A stretch of DNA of 64,000 nt, from positions 236,588 through 300,587 of the forward strand of contig DUAT01000072.1 of NCBI GenBank assembly GCA_012960755.1. The letters run 5' to 3'. Numbering within the stretch: position 1 is the first letter of the stretch; each line of letters opens with the position of its first letter. The position numbers and the translations under genes are program-made. Origin of the DNA: Gammaproteobacteria bacterium (GTDB lineage: Bacteria; Pseudomonadota; Gammaproteobacteria; Pseudomonadales; Azotimanducaceae_A). Under the pieces are notes generated by a model. That model had not been told where the DNA came from, did no database searches, and saw only the letters and a program-made list of their open reading frames with translations. Positions 44,042 through 54,273 of this stretch are shown piece by piece.

Positions 44042-45499
44042 ATGAAACGTATCCTTGGCATGATTGGACTGGCACTGGCCATCCTGGCGCTAGTCGTACT
44101 GATTAACACACTCAACCTTGGCACGACCACCCAGGCCTTAGTTGACGACGTCACCGTTGATCTCTCACGGGATGACATCCCGGAACGCTTAGCTGCAGCG
44201 CTGCGCATTAAGACAATCTCGCATCAGGACACGGCTGACAATGACTATGCTGCTCTGCTGGCTCTGCATGACTACATGGATGAAGAATTCCCCCTGGTAC
44301 GCCAGCAGCTCAATAAACAAGTCGTCAACGAATACAGCCTGCTGTATCGATGGCAAGGCAGCGACCCTGAGTTAAAACCCGTGATACTGATGTCCCATAT
44401 GGATGTTGTGCCTGTCATCGAAGGTACACAGGACCAATGGGAACACCCCCCATTTGCAGGAACGATCGATGCCGGTTTTATCTGGGGTCGAGGCTCAATG
44501 GACGACAAGTTCAGCGTTTTCTGCATCCTGGAGGCCATTGAGCACCTGTTGATGACAGGTTTCCAACCAGAACGCACCTACTATCTGGCATTCGGCCACG
44601 ATGAGGAAACCGGTGGCGCAGAGGGTGCTAACAAAATTGCCGAACTGTTAAAACAGCAAAACGTGACGGCCCTGTATGCCATTGACGAGGGTGGTTTCAT
44701 TCTTGATGGTATGTTCAGCAAACCCATTGCCATGATCAACATTTCCGAAAAAGGTTTCCTCTCACTCCAGTTATCCGTCAAGGGGTCAGGCGGACATTCA
44801 TCCGCCCCCGCTGCGGAAACAGCGGTGGGAATATTGAGCCACGCCGTCGCGAACGTGTCCGATAATAAATTCCCAATCGACACCAGCACTTTGAGCAATA
44901 TGGGTTCTGCCCTCGCAGGTGAACTACCCTTCTATCAGAAAGCCATCGCCGCCAACCTGTGGCTGTTAAAACCATTGCTTACGGCGTTTGCAGAATTAGA
45001 ACCTGGATTGAATGCAATGATCCGTACCACGACAGCGCCCACCATGTTGTCCGGCAGCCCCAAGGACAATGTACTGCCCATACTGGCGACCGCCGTGGTC
45101 AATCACAGGATCATGCCTGGAGAGACCATTGAAACCACCATCGCTTTTGTGACCGACGTGATTGATGATGACCGGGTCAGTATCGAGATTCTTGGTACAT
45201 CCAGTAACCCGTCAGATATTTCCTCCTCAACCGGGCCTGCGTTCAAAACCATCTCGAAGAGCATTTACCAGATCGCAAGAAACGACCCAGTTATCATGCC
45301 GGGCATGTTACCTGCCGGTACCGACACCAAACATTACAGGCACGTGGCGGATGATACCTATCGATTCGTTTACTCGACAAGTCAATTAGGGGATACGAGC
45401 AGAATCCATGGCACCAATGAGCGTGTCAGCATTGATTCGTACCTGGATTCCATTCGGTTTTTTATACAATTGATCAGGAATTCTGATGAGATCAGGTGA
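44042..45499 (+). CDS. M20-family metallopeptidase, PM20D1/carboxypeptidase S-like
   Basis: A di-zinc exopeptidase or amidase. An N-terminal signal anchor (GMIGLALAILALVVLINTL) would place it in the periplasm or inner membrane. Metal ligands: LMSHMDVVPV (His), GRGSMDDKFSV (bridging Asp), FGHDEETGGAEGA (catalytic Glu pair), GTDTKHYRH near the end. The dimerisation domain is inserted from about residue 240. The closest known types are yeast CPSY and animal PM20D1, which act on N-acyl amino acids and peptides; the substrate here is unknown. It occupies the place where guaB often sits between guaA and xseA. Confidence 0.92.
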   Translation: MKRILGMIGLALAILALVVLINTLNLGTTTQALVDDVTVDLSRDDIPERLAAALRIKTISHQDTADNDYAALLALHDYMDEEFPLVRQQLNKQVVNEYSLLYRWQGSDPELKPVILMSHMDVVPVIEGTQDQWEHPPFAGTIDAGFIWGRGSMDDKFSVFCILEAIEHLLMTGFQPERTYYLAFGHDEETGGAEGANKIAELLKQQNVTALYAIDEGGFILDGMFSKPIAMINISEKGFLSLQLSVKGSGGHSSAPAAETAVGILSHAVANVSDNKFPIDTSTLSNMGSALAGELPFYQKAIAANLWLLKPLLTAFAELEPGLNAMIRTTTAPTMLSGSPKDNVLPILATAVVNHRIMPGETIETTIAFVTDVIDDDRVSIEILGTSSNPSDISSSTGPAFKTISKSIYQIARNDPVIMPGMLPAGTDTKHYRHVADDTYRFVYSTSQLGDTSRIHGTNERVSIDSYLDSIRFFIQLIRNSDEIR

Positions 45500-45552
45500 A
45501 TCCGCTTCTTTTTACAGGCGACACCTGAATTTGCGGACAGGGAAGCAAAAGA

Positions 45553-46992
45553 ATGATACCCACCCCGTCAAATAGAGAAATTCTGTCGGTCTCCGGACTG
45601 ACCAAATCTGCCAGGCGACTGCTGGAAGGCGAGTTTCCCAGTGTTTTTGTTGAAGGGGAAATTTCCAACTTCTCGACTCCGGCTTCAGGCCACTGGTACT
45701 TCACCTTAAAAGACGACAAGGCACAATTGCGTTGCGCGATGTTCAAGAATCGTAATCGACTGATTCGATTTGTACCACGCAATGGTTTACAGATTATCGT
45801 CAGGGGGAGAATCAGTCTTTATGAAGGTCGTGGCGAGTTCCAGATGATCGCCGAGTTTATGGAAGAAGCGGGTGATGGCGAGCTTCGTCGTTCTTTCGAA
45901 AAATTAAAGACTGAACTGCAAATGGAAGGCTTATTCGATAACGAACATAAACAACCTCTGCCTGCCATACCAAAACACCTGGCGATTATTACGTCACCGA
46001 CCGGGGCCGCAGTGCGCGATGTAATCCATGTACTGCAACGGCGATTCCCTGCCATTGCTGTCTCTATTCTGCCCGTGCAGGTTCAGGGAGAAGAATCAGT
46101 CAACCAGATTGTTGCCGCCATTAAATTCGCCAACGAATATGAACAAGACCCGTTCGATGCCATATTGCTCACCCGGGGGGGTGGATCACTGGAAGATCTC
46201 TGGTCTTTTAACACAGGCCCTGTTGCCTATGCGATTCATCATAGCGAACTACCCCTTGTTTCCGCAGTTGGGCATGAAACAGACGTAACCATCGCGGATT
46301 TCGTTGCTGACCTTCGTGCGCCCACGCCATCAGCCGCCGCAGAACTGCTCAGCCCGGATCGACAAACCTGGATCGACAATATCAACCAGATCGAACGAAC
46401 GCTTACCCGTCTGGGCCGCCAGGCCTATCAGCAGATAGCCGACAAACTACATTATTTGAGCCGCAGGCTGAGGCATCCCGGTCAGCGGGTTCAGGATCTC
46501 CATCAGCGTTTGGATGACCTGGAGGCCAGACTCACTATCGGGCTGAAGCACCATCTCGGGGGCCTCGACTTCGGCAATATGCAATTACGTTTACAGGTCG
46601 CAATGAATCAAAAACTGGAGGCGCAACGCGCAAGACTTGAACTGGCGAGCAGCCAGCTTATGAGCCCGCAATTGAAAATTCGCCAGCACAGTATGGCGCT
46701 GGAACAGCTCAGGCAGCGACTGGAACATCAATCGCAACTATTTACGGTTAACGCATCCCACAAGGTATCTCATATTGCCGCGAGACTGGATGGGGTCAGC
46801 CCCCTTCGCACGCTTGAGCGGGGCTATGCAATCATTACCCAGGGTGATTCCCACACCACAGTCGTTAAAAATGCCGCAACACTAAAAGTCGGCGGCAAGA
46901 TAAACGTCCGTTTAATGCAGGGGAGTTTTTTGGCTGAGATTCTTGAAACAAGAGCTGCAACCGGCGCTGCAGACCAGGAGAAGGAAGAATGA
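45553..46992 (+). CDS. xseA: Exodeoxyribonuclease VII large subunit
   Basis: Exo VII large chain, which degrades single-stranded DNA with XseB. The OB-fold N-terminus (FVEGEISNFSTPASGHWYFT, LKDDKAQLRCAMFK) is followed by the catalytic domain with ITSPTGAAVRDV, LLTRGGGSLEDLWSFN and SAVGHETDVTIADFVADLRA, then a long coiled coil and a C-terminal stalk ending LERGYAIITQGD. 479 residues. The last four bases overlap the start of the M23 gene. Confidence 0.97.
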   Translation: MIPTPSNREILSVSGLTKSARRLLEGEFPSVFVEGEISNFSTPASGHWYFTLKDDKAQLRCAMFKNRNRLIRFVPRNGLQIIVRGRISLYEGRGEFQMIAEFMEEAGDGELRRSFEKLKTELQMEGLFDNEHKQPLPAIPKHLAIITSPTGAAVRDVIHVLQRRFPAIAVSILPVQVQGEESVNQIVAAIKFANEYEQDPFDAILLTRGGGSLEDLWSFNTGPVAYAIHHSELPLVSAVGHETDVTIADFVADLRAPTPSAAAELLSPDRQTWIDNINQIERTLTRLGRQAYQQIADKLHYLSRRLRHPGQRVQDLHQRLDDLEARLTIGLKHHLGGLDFGNMQLRLQVAMNQKLEAQRARLELASSQLMSPQLKIRQHSMALEQLRQRLEHQSQLFTVNASHKVSHIAARLDGVSPLRTLERGYAIITQGDSHTTVVKNAATLKVGGKINVRLMQGSFLAEILETRAATGAADQEKEE

Positions 46993-47807
46993 TGACCAGG
47001 ACCATGTTGCTACTGGCTGGCTGCCTGACAACATCCAGCGCTTTCAGTTTACCGCAACACTCACCTGTTCCCGGTGGCATCGCCGTGATAGAAATTCCAC
47101 CGAAGGTAACCAGCGCGACCTACAGGAATCGCCCCGTCATGATTCAAAAAATCGCTGACCAGCAATATGCAATTGTTGGAATTCCGTTATCGGCGAAGAC
47201 GGGATCCCACATACTGGCAATGGGAGACCAGCAGCAACATTTTAACGTCGAGTCAAAAGCCTACGCAGAGCAGCGTCTCACCATAAAGAACGATCGCAAA
47301 GTGAACCCATATGCTGAAGATATGGAGCGAATCACGCGGGAACGCAATGAGATGAACCGGGTATTTGCTCATTTTGATAGCAGGGATTCAGATACGGATT
47401 TTACCCTGCCGGTCGATGGCATAATTTCCAGCCCTTTCGGGTTAAAACGCTTCCTGAACGAACAACCACGCAACCCCCATAGCGGGCTCGACATTGCAGC
47501 AAACGAGGGCGTGCCGATTATGGCAACCGCCCCGGGCAAGGTGGCCGCAGTCGGTGACTATTTCTTCAACGGCAATACAGTCCTGATAGATCACGGCCAG
47601 GGACTTATCACCATGTACTGCCATATGAGTCGAACCGATGTAGAAGTCGGCGACTCATTAAACGCAGGGGATGTACTTGGAGCCGTAGGGCAAACAGGCC
47701 GGGTGACAGGTGCGCACCTGCACTGGAGTGTCAGTCTGAATAACGCCAGGGTTGACCCGAACCTGTTTCTGCAGAACAATCTCCAGATGCCAGCCGATAC
47801 ACCGTGA
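46989..47807 (+). CDS. M23 (LytM) family peptidase or cell-wall hydrolase regulator
   Basis: Signal peptide MTRTMLLLAGCLTTSSAFS, then an N-terminal beta domain with PGGIAVIEIP and a C-terminal LytM domain carrying the zinc and catalytic residues: NPHSGLDIAANEGVP (His, Asp), LITMYCHMS (His) and TGAHLHWSV. All four are kept, so it should be an active glycyl or D,D-endopeptidase on peptidoglycan. 272 residues. Coupled to xseA by ATGATGA overlap. A similar protein follows xseA in Pseudomonas. Confidence 0.93.
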   Translation: MMTRTMLLLAGCLTTSSAFSLPQHSPVPGGIAVIEIPPKVTSATYRNRPVMIQKIADQQYAIVGIPLSAKTGSHILAMGDQQQHFNVESKAYAEQRLTIKNDRKVNPYAEDMERITRERNEMNRVFAHFDSRDSDTDFTLPVDGIISSPFGLKRFLNEQPRNPHSGLDIAANEGVPIMATAPGKVAAVGDYFFNGNTVLIDHGQGLITMYCHMSRTDVEVGDSLNAGDVLGAVGQTGRVTGAHLHWSVSLNNARVDPNLFLQNNLQMPADTP

Positions 47808-47844
47808 TGCTCAAACCCCGCAGAATCAGGACTTACCAGCCCGG

Positions 47845-48441
47845 CTAATTCAGGTCTTTATCTTTGGAATACTTGGTACCCTGCAGGGTCGCCTGTAGTA
47901 CCAAACCTGCTTCGGTAAACTGGTAGATAGATACACCACCGATAACCGTCGCCGCAGCTTCTTCAGATACACCCTTCTCATCGGATTTTGCCGCTGCATC
48001 TGCCTGGCCGGAAAAATCCCAGCCGCTGTTCAGGAAGTCGTCATACGCAGATTGTGTGTGGAAAACAAAGACGACACGAAAATCCTTAATCCCGAGGCCA
48101 AACCCTCCGCCGAGGGAAAACATCCGCATGAATGTTTCTCTGCCGGATTTGGTTTCCCTGATGATTCCGCCGCCCCTGGCTGTGGAGAGTAAAAACAAAT
48201 TGATACCCAGTGACGAAAACGCAGCAACCGCAACAGACTCCTGTACCTCTTTTTTTGCCCCGGGTTTTTCCTTGTACAGGTCCTGGAGTACTTCGCTGCG
48301 CATCTCGCGGATGCCTTCCTGCTCCTTGGCGATTTTCTTCAGTTCGCGGTCACTTTTTTCCTCGGCATAAACCGGGGTCGAAGGCAACGCCAGTAGCATG
48401 AGCATTGCTGTTGTAACAGTTATTGTTAGAATTCTTGTCAT
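47845..48441 (-). CDS. Exported SYLF-domain lipid-binding protein (YSC84 family)
   Basis: Signal peptide (MTRILTITVTTAMLMLLALP, cleavage near VYA), a charged stretch, then a SYLF-type domain with ARGGGIIRET, FSLGGGFGLGIKDFRVVFVF and LNSGWDFSGQADAAAK. SYLF proteins bind lipids; periplasmic bacterial members are poorly studied, and the pattern here is rather diverged. 198 residues. A TATAAT box (48495-48490 on this strand) lies 40-55 bases upstream, between it and der, so it likely has its own promoter. Confidence 0.8.
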   Translation of the reverse strand: MTRILTITVTTAMLMLLALPSTPVYAEEKSDRELKKIAKEQEGIREMRSEVLQDLYKEKPGAKKEVQESVAVAAFSSLGINLFLLSTARGGGIIRETKSGRETFMRMFSLGGGFGLGIKDFRVVFVFHTQSAYDDFLNSGWDFSGQADAAAKSDEKGVSEEAAATVIGGVSIYQFTEAGLVLQATLQGTKYSKDKDLN

Positions 48442-48489
48442 CCCTGGCTCCCATAAGTTGGGTCAAATTGGCTTAAAAAGGCAATTCGG

Positions 48490-48495
48490 ATTATA
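48490..48495 (-). promoter_or_regulatory. Probable -10 box of the SYLF gene
   Basis: A perfect TATAAT on the minus strand, about 48 bases before the ATG. The -35 candidate (TTAGAT, 16 bases upstream) is weak. Confidence 0.35.
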
Positions 48496-48513
48496 AGCTA
48501 TTTACAACTAAAT

Positions 48514-49950
48514 CTAACGTAAGCGTTTACGCTGCTTGCTTTTTTTGGCTTTTTTAACATGACTTATCAGACGGCGCTTTCGATTGATCTGCCGGTCCGT
48601 CAGTTTGTTTTTTCGCCCCTTGAAAGGGTTATCACTGGTCTTGAACTCCAACCGAACCGGCGTACCTTGAAGCTTGAGTGCATCAATAAACTTGTGTTCA
48701 AGAAACCGCCGGTACGAGTCCGGCACATTGTCAGTCTGATTGCCATGGATCACGATAACCGGTGGATTGTTACCCCCAATATGGGCATATCGAAGTTTAA
48801 CCCTTCGACCATGCACCATGGGCGGCTGATGTTCCCGAATGGCAGATTCCAAAATTGTGTTCAACAGGCGAGTTTGAATTTTTCGGGTCGCAGATTCATA
48901 AGACTTGTGAATCGACTTATACAGGTTACCCACCCCCGAACCATGCAGCGCAGAAATAAAATGTGTGGTGGCAAAATCTATAAACGTGAGCCGACGTTCC
49001 AGTTCACGCCTGACATGATTCTTCTGATCCAGTTCGGTGCCATCCCATTTATTGACCGCAAACACCAGGGCACGGCCAGCATCCAGGATGTGGCTCAACA
49101 GATGTAAATCCTGGTCGACAATGCCCTCTCTGGCATCAATCATCAGGATCACAACATTGGCATTCCGAATTGCATCGAGGGTTTTAATGATAGAGAACTT
49201 TTCTACCTTCTCCTTAATCTTACCCCGGCGACGAACACCTGCCGTATCAATAATTGTGTAGGGTTTGCCTTCTCGCTCAAAGGGAATGTAGATACTATCC
49301 CGGGTGGTCCCGGCCTCATCAAACACGACCACCCGCTCTTCACCCAGGAGACAATTCACAAGGGTCGATTTGCCAACATTTGGCCGCCCGACCACCGCGA
49401 TCTTGATTCCGGCGTTCTCGGGTTCCTGCTCCTCGCTAGCGACCAGGCTCGCCTTGATTACGGCGTGCTCGGCAATGACATCGTTGACAAGCGAACTGAC
49501 ACCGTTACCATTGGTTGCCGAGATAAACAGGGACTCACCAAAACCCAGTGAAGAGAACTCTCCCATGACGTAATCAGGGTTCTGACCGTCTATTTTGTTG
49601 CCGATGAGCAGGATCTCTTTGTTCTGGCTGCGAAGCATCTCTGCTATGGCATCATCACCAGCGGTACGACCGTCCTTGGCATCAACCATAAACAGCACCA
49701 GGTCCGCTTCGTCGATAGCCAACAGTGCCTGTGCGGCCATCGGTCCATCAATACCGTTTTCGTCTCCGCTTATACCACCGGTATCAACCACCAGGTACTC
49801 GAAATCTCCCAGAGCACCCTTGCCGTATTGTCGGTCTCGAGTCAGCCCGGAAAATTCCGCGACAATAGCATCCCGGGTCCGGGTCAGACGATTAAATAAC
49901 GTGGACTTCCCCACATTGGGTCGTCCCACCAGAGCGATAACAGGAATCAT
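48514..49950 (-). CDS. der: Ribosome-assembly GTPase Der (EngA)
   Basis: Der acts in 50S assembly and has two GTPase domains in a row: VALVGRPNVGKSTLFNRLTR with DTGGISG at the N-terminus, and AVVGRPNVGKSTLVNCLLG (around 185) with DTAGVRRRGK, followed by NKWDG. A KH-like C-terminal domain (RRVKLRYAHIGGNNPPVIVIHGN) and a basic tail full of Lys/Arg complete the 478-residue protein. First-type order der-bamB-yfgM-hisS is reversed relative to transcription: it is the last gene of that run. Confidence 0.98.
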   Translation of the reverse strand: MIPVIALVGRPNVGKSTLFNRLTRTRDAIVAEFSGLTRDRQYGKGALGDFEYLVVDTGGISGDENGIDGPMAAQALLAIDEADLVLFMVDAKDGRTAGDDAIAEMLRSQNKEILLIGNKIDGQNPDYVMGEFSSLGFGESLFISATNGNGVSSLVNDVIAEHAVIKASLVASEEQEPENAGIKIAVVGRPNVGKSTLVNCLLGEERVVVFDEAGTTRDSIYIPFEREGKPYTIIDTAGVRRRGKIKEKVEKFSIIKTLDAIRNANVVILMIDAREGIVDQDLHLLSHILDAGRALVFAVNKWDGTELDQKNHVRRELERRLTFIDFATTHFISALHGSGVGNLYKSIHKSYESATRKIQTRLLNTILESAIREHQPPMVHGRRVKLRYAHIGGNNPPVIVIHGNQTDNVPDSYRRFLEHKFIDALKLQGTPVRLEFKTSDNPFKGRKNKLTDRQINRKRRLISHVKKAKKSKQRKRLR

Positions 49951-49976
49951 AAGTTTGTGTTAGCAGCCCTTCAACT

Positions 49977-51179
49977 TCAGTTGATTTCTAATGCGTACAG
50001 ACGACCACTGTTACCCATCGCGTAGATTCGTCGGCCATCGACAATGACCTGGCTACCCAGGCCTTTCTTGTCAATGCTTCTCCTTCCTACAAATCGTCCA
50101 TCGGATTGTGCCAGCAAATGCAATTGGCCTTCGAAATCTCCCACAGCGATATAACTGCCCGTTGCGATGGGTGTAGTGATATCACGATACAGCAATGAGT
50201 CGTTCATCCAGATTTCGCTGCCATTATCACCGTCGATAGCTTTGATTACGCTGTCCTCTTGTGCCAGGTAAACATTGCCGAACCCAAATCCCAGACCCAC
50301 GGCACTTGAAGCCGGTTGAGCCCATTTGGCTCTTCCGCTGGCAGCCATATCGATTGCAATGAGATTACCCTGGTAAGTCACAACATAAAGCGTTGAGCCA
50401 TCGAAAACCATCGAGCCATCAATATCAACCAGACGTTCGAGGTCAGACTTGCCCTGGGCGGCTGCCACACGCTGATCTAACACGGGCAAACCCCGTACCG
50501 TATCCAGTACAGCAATTCGACCATTGGCAAAGCCAACCATCACATACTCATTCAAAATGGGGGTGCTGGTTCCCCTTAGAGTTAAACTCGGCACACTGGT
50601 CGAATACAGCCATTTTCGCTCGCCATCGAGTGCATCAAAACCTGCCACCTTACCGTCAATAGTCTGGGCGACAACCAGTTGATCAAGTGCCTGTGGAGGT
50701 GAGAGCACTTCACTGGTGGTTAATGTGCGCCATGCAAGTGTGCCATCACTTTGATTGATAGCAACCACTTCACCAGCTGCGGAGCCGACTAAAACAAGAT
50801 CTTCACCAACGCCTACTCCACCAGTAATCGTATCGCTGGATTTAGAGAAAGCTATTTTACGCTCGGCATTGGTGTAAAAATCCTTGATATTGACTTTCCA
50901 GATCTCCCGGCCGGAAGATGAGCTCAGTGCCTTTACATTACCGTCAGCAGAGGCAGCAAAGACCCTGCTGCCTGAAAACGCAGGGATCAGTTTGATCGCC
51001 TTGTCTTCAGCTCCGCGGCCAATGTCAACATTCCACAGACGCTGGATTTGAACCTCTTCTTCAAACTTTTCCAGTTCAACCGGGACTCGGGTTTCTTCCT
51101 CGCCACCGCCGAACCAGCTGCAACCTGGCAGGACAAGCGTGAACAATAGAAGAGTTAAAACACTTCTGCAGTACTGCAT
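49977..51179 (-). CDS. bamB: Outer-membrane assembly lipoprotein BamB
   Basis: Part of the BAM complex that inserts beta-barrels. Lipoprotein signal MQYCRSVLTLLLFTLVLPGC with the lipidated Cys in LPGC. The rest is an eight-bladed PQQ-like propeller, with blade repeats such as VKALSSSSGREIWKVNIKD, EVVAINQSDGTLAWRT, AGFDALDGERKWLYST and IKAIDGDNGSEIWMND. 400 residues. Starts one base before the yfgM-like stop ends, so the two are coupled. Confidence 0.97.
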   Translation of the reverse strand: MQYCRSVLTLLLFTLVLPGCSWFGGGEEETRVPVELEKFEEEVQIQRLWNVDIGRGAEDKAIKLIPAFSGSRVFAASADGNVKALSSSSGREIWKVNIKDFYTNAERKIAFSKSSDTITGGVGVGEDLVLVGSAAGEVVAINQSDGTLAWRTLTTSEVLSPPQALDQLVVAQTIDGKVAGFDALDGERKWLYSTSVPSLTLRGTSTPILNEYVMVGFANGRIAVLDTVRGLPVLDQRVAAAQGKSDLERLVDIDGSMVFDGSTLYVVTYQGNLIAIDMAASGRAKWAQPASSAVGLGFGFGNVYLAQEDSVIKAIDGDNGSEIWMNDSLLYRDITTPIATGSYIAVGDFEGQLHLLAQSDGRFVGRRSIDKKGLGSQVIVDGRRIYAMGNSGRLYALEIN

Positions 51180-51881
51180 TTAACCTTCCTCGTCCCCGTT
51201 GGCAGGTGCCTCATCGATGGCAAGTTCAGCAGCGGGTGCCACGAGGTCATCAAGTTTCATTTGCGTCATCGGTTTTTTGTTTCCTGTCTGCAAGTTCACC
51301 GCGCGCTGATAAGCTTCACGGGATTCGTCGATTGAACCCAGGGCATAATAAACATCCCCACGAAGTTCCTCGTAGGAACTTTTATGTGAGCCTGGTTCGA
51401 TGGTGTCGAGTTGTGCGATTGCACTGTCATATTCCTTCAGGCCAAACTTAACCTTGGCCAGGCGTAGATTTGCAATGATTGCTATCTTGCGGCTGCTTCC
51501 GTTGTCCAACACCCACTGTAGTTCAGTCGCCGCTGTTTCGAGGTCATCTGCTTCAACCGCCAGCTTTGCCAAATGCATCGCTGCAAATTGGGCATAGGTA
51601 CTGTTGCCATACTCAGACTTAAGCTGGTTAGCCAGGAATTTACTGGTTGACAGGTTTTCAGCACTGATTGTCTGGGAGGGATTGACGGTCACTGCTTCCA
51701 CCAGCTCTTCGTAAATAACAGAAGCGGCTTCAGCTGTTTCACGAGTTTGGGTTTCCCAGGTTCGATAACCAAGTACGATAGCCAGTACGACGACAATACT
51801 GACGATTATCGACGTACCATTTTCGCTCAGCCATTTTTTCAGGAGTTCAATTTGCTCATCTTCAGTTTTGTCGCCTGCCAC
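51180..51881 (-). CDS. yfgM: YfgM-like ancillary SecYEG translocon / TPR protein
   Basis: A single-span inner-membrane protein with the N-terminus inside: TEDEQIELLKKWLSENG, then the helix TSIIVSIVVVLAIVLGYRTW and a periplasmic TPR-like helical domain. In E. coli YfgM binds SecYEG and the chaperone PpiD. 233 residues. GTG start at 51881. Sits between hisS and bamB, the conserved place. Confidence 0.93.
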   Translation of the reverse strand: MAGDKTEDEQIELLKKWLSENGTSIIVSIVVVLAIVLGYRTWETQTRETAEAASVIYEELVEAVTVNPSQTISAENLSTSKFLANQLKSEYGNSTYAQFAAMHLAKLAVEADDLETAATELQWVLDNGSSRKIAIIANLRLAKVKFGLKEYDSAIAQLDTIEPGSHKSSYEELRGDVYYALGSIDESREAYQRAVNLQTGNKKPMTQMKLDDLVAPAAELAIDEAPANGDEEG

Positions 51882-51892
51882 CTGTTAACTCC

Positions 51893-53155
51893 TTAAGAAA
51901 AAAATCTGTTCAAATATTCGTTGACGTCCTGATGATCCAGCGTGACTTGATCACTGTCTTCTCGAAGTGCTTTCAGCGTGACCGCATTGTGAGCCACTTC
52001 ATCTTCACCAATAATCAATGCAACTTTCGCATCAGTTATGTTTGCACGCTTCAGTTGCGCCTTAAATTTACCCTCTCCACAGTGCACGATAATGCGCAGC
52101 TTCGGAAATGTGGATCGTAGATCTTCCGCCAGCAACAGCGCAGCCTGTCGGGCCGCATCGCCTATTGACGCTACATAAATATCTGCCAGCACACTGTGCT
52201 TGAAGTTTGATTCCATCATCAACGCAATTCTGTCCATCCCCATTGCAAAACCAACGCCAGGGGTTGGTTTGCCACCAATCTGTTCCACCAGGCCATCGTA
52301 GCGACCACCACCACAAACCGTGCCCTGGGCACCAAGAGAATCAGTCACCCACTCAAACACCGTGCGATTGTAGTAATCCAGACCACGTACGATGAACGGG
52401 TTAATCGTGTACGCTATGTTGGCTTCGACAAGGGTCTGACATAAACCATCCAGATGCCTGCGCGAATCATCATCAATATAGTCGCTCAGTATTGGCGCAT
52501 CTTCCAACAATTCACGTGTCTGCGGTATCTTACTGTCCAGCACACGCAACGGGTTGGTGGTTAATCGCCGCTGGCTGTCTTCATCCAGCTTGCCCTGAAC
52601 TGATGTCAGGTACGTCACCAGCGCTTCCCTGTAACTCGTCCTGGATTCGATAGTGCCGACGGAATTAAGTTCCAGAGCAACGTCCTCGCTGATGCCCAAT
52701 GCCTTCCACAGGCGGGCGCACATGAGGAGAATTTCTGCATCTATATCCGGCCCGGGCATGCCGAAGCACTCGACGCCAAGCTGATCAAACTGCCTGTAGC
52801 GCCCTCTTTGCGGCCGCTCATAACGAAACATCTGGCCCTGGTACCAGAACCGCTGGACCTGGTTAAAGAGCAGACCATGCTGTTGTGCCATCCGCACGCA
52901 ACCTGCGGTACCCTCGGGACGCAGAGTGACACTCTCGCCATTTCGATCCTCGAAGGTGTACATCTCTTTTTCTACAACGTCGGTAGCCTCTCCAACAGCG
53001 CGTCTAAACAACTGGGTTGATTCGAGCACCGGCATACCCAGTTCCCGAAAACCGTAACTTTCAAACACGTCACGGCAAGTGTCCTCTATGGTTCGAAAGA
53101 CTTCTTTGGTGTCCGGCAGCAGATCCTGCATGCCACGCAATGCCTGGATTTTCAC
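51893..53155 (-). CDS. hisS: Histidyl-tRNA synthetase
   Basis: Class II synthetase. IQALRGMQDLLPDT starts the protein; motif 2 lies in RFWYQGQMFRYERPQRGRYR, with the histidine-A motifs IVRGLDYYNRTVFEWV and CGGGRYDGLVEQIGG, and motif 3 in PGVGFAMGMDRIALM. The C-terminal anticodon-binding domain follows from about residue 325. 420 residues, GTG start. Ten bases after ispG. Confidence 0.98.
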   Translation of the reverse strand: MKIQALRGMQDLLPDTKEVFRTIEDTCRDVFESYGFRELGMPVLESTQLFRRAVGEATDVVEKEMYTFEDRNGESVTLRPEGTAGCVRMAQQHGLLFNQVQRFWYQGQMFRYERPQRGRYRQFDQLGVECFGMPGPDIDAEILLMCARLWKALGISEDVALELNSVGTIESRTSYREALVTYLTSVQGKLDEDSQRRLTTNPLRVLDSKIPQTRELLEDAPILSDYIDDDSRRHLDGLCQTLVEANIAYTINPFIVRGLDYYNRTVFEWVTDSLGAQGTVCGGGRYDGLVEQIGGKPTPGVGFAMGMDRIALMMESNFKHSVLADIYVASIGDAARQAALLLAEDLRSTFPKLRIIVHCGEGKFKAQLKRANITDAKVALIIGEDEVAHNAVTLKALREDSDQVTLDHQDVNEYLNRFFS

Positions 53156-53165
53156 CGCTGATCTC

Positions 53166-54269
53166 TCATGAATTATCAGCCTGGGCTTTTAGCCTGTCAG
53201 CCACGCGTTGGCGAATCATTTGTTCCAGTTCATCAACCAGATTGGCATTGACGATCTTGTGATGCGGTTTACCTTCAGAATAAATGAGGTTACTGGGTGA
53301 CGCACCAGTCAAACCGATATCGGCCTCTTTTGCTTCGCCCGGGCCATTAACAATACAACCAATGACAGCGACATCAAGCGGTGTGGTGATGTCTTCAACC
53401 CGACGTTCCAGTTCGTTGATGGTACTGATCACATCAAAATTCTGCCGCGAACAGCTCGGACAAGCAACGAAGTTAATACCTTTACTGCGTAAATGCAGGC
53501 TCTTAAGCAGATCAAAGCCAACCTTTATTTCCTCCACCGGATCTGCAGCCAGCGATATTCTGATGGTGTCACCGATGCCTTCCATCAACAACATGCCCAG
53601 ACCTACAGCGGATTTTACCGTACCCGACCGCAAGCCACCGGCTTCTGTTATCCCCAGATGCAAAGGCTGATCTATCTGCGGCGCAATGGTGCGATAGGCA
53701 TCGACCGCCATAAACACATCCGATGCTTTCAGACTTATCTTGAAATTCTGGAAGTTCTCCTTGTCCAGCAGGTCAATGTTGCGCATCGCTGACTCAACCA
53801 TCGCGGTTGAATTCGGTTCCTTGTACTTGCGCAGCAGGTCCTTTCCAAGGGATCCGGCGTTAACGCCAATCCGGATGGGAATATCATGCTCCCTGGCTGC
53901 ACTCACCACTGCCTTGACCCGTTCCTGGTTGCCAATGTTGCCAGGATTGATTCGCAAACAATCTACCCCGAGTTCTGCAACGCGTAACGCAATCTTGTAG
54001 TCAAAATGGATGTCTGCAACCAGCGGCACCTGTACCTGGATACGAATCCTGCCAAACGCTTCCGCTGCATCCATACTCGGCACAGAGACGCGGACGATAT
54101 CTGCGCCGACATCTTCAAGGCGACGAATCTGTGCCACAGTGGCCTCAACGTCACAAGTTTCGGTATTCGTCATACTCTGGACAGCAATCGGCGCATCGCC
54201 ACCCACGGCAACATTCCCCACCATTATCTGGCGGGACTGTCGACGTTTAATCGTGGATTCACCTTTCAC
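53166..54269 (-). CDS. ispG: 4-hydroxy-3-methylbut-2-enyl-diphosphate synthase IspG
   Basis: The sixth step of the MEP isoprenoid pathway, reducing MEcPP to HMBPP with a [4Fe-4S] cluster. The TIM barrel starts [44 protein letters not shown] and [10 protein letters not shown] are typical. Cluster ligands are in VACPSCSRQ (two Cys) and [17 protein letters not shown] (Cys and Glu). 367 residues, GTG start, four bases after rodZ. Confidence 0.98.
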   Translation of the reverse strand: MKGESTIKRRQSRQIMVGNVAVGGDAPIAVQSMTNTETCDVEATVAQIRRLEDVGADIVRVSVPSMDAAEAFGRIRIQVQVPLVADIHFDYKIALRVAELGVDCLRINPGNIGNQERVKAVVSAAREHDIPIRIGVNAGSLGKDLLRKYKEPNSTAMVESAMRNIDLLDKENFQNFKISLKASDVFMAVDAYRTIAPQIDQPLHLGITEAGGLRSGTVKSAVGLGMLLMEGIGDTIRISLAADPVEEIKVGFDLLKSLHLRSKGINFVACPSCSRQNFDVISTINELERRVEDITTPLDVAVIGCIVNGPGEAKEADIGLTGASPSNLIYSEGKPHHKIVNANLVDELEQMIRQRVADRLKAQADNS

Positions 54270-54273
54270 AAGC

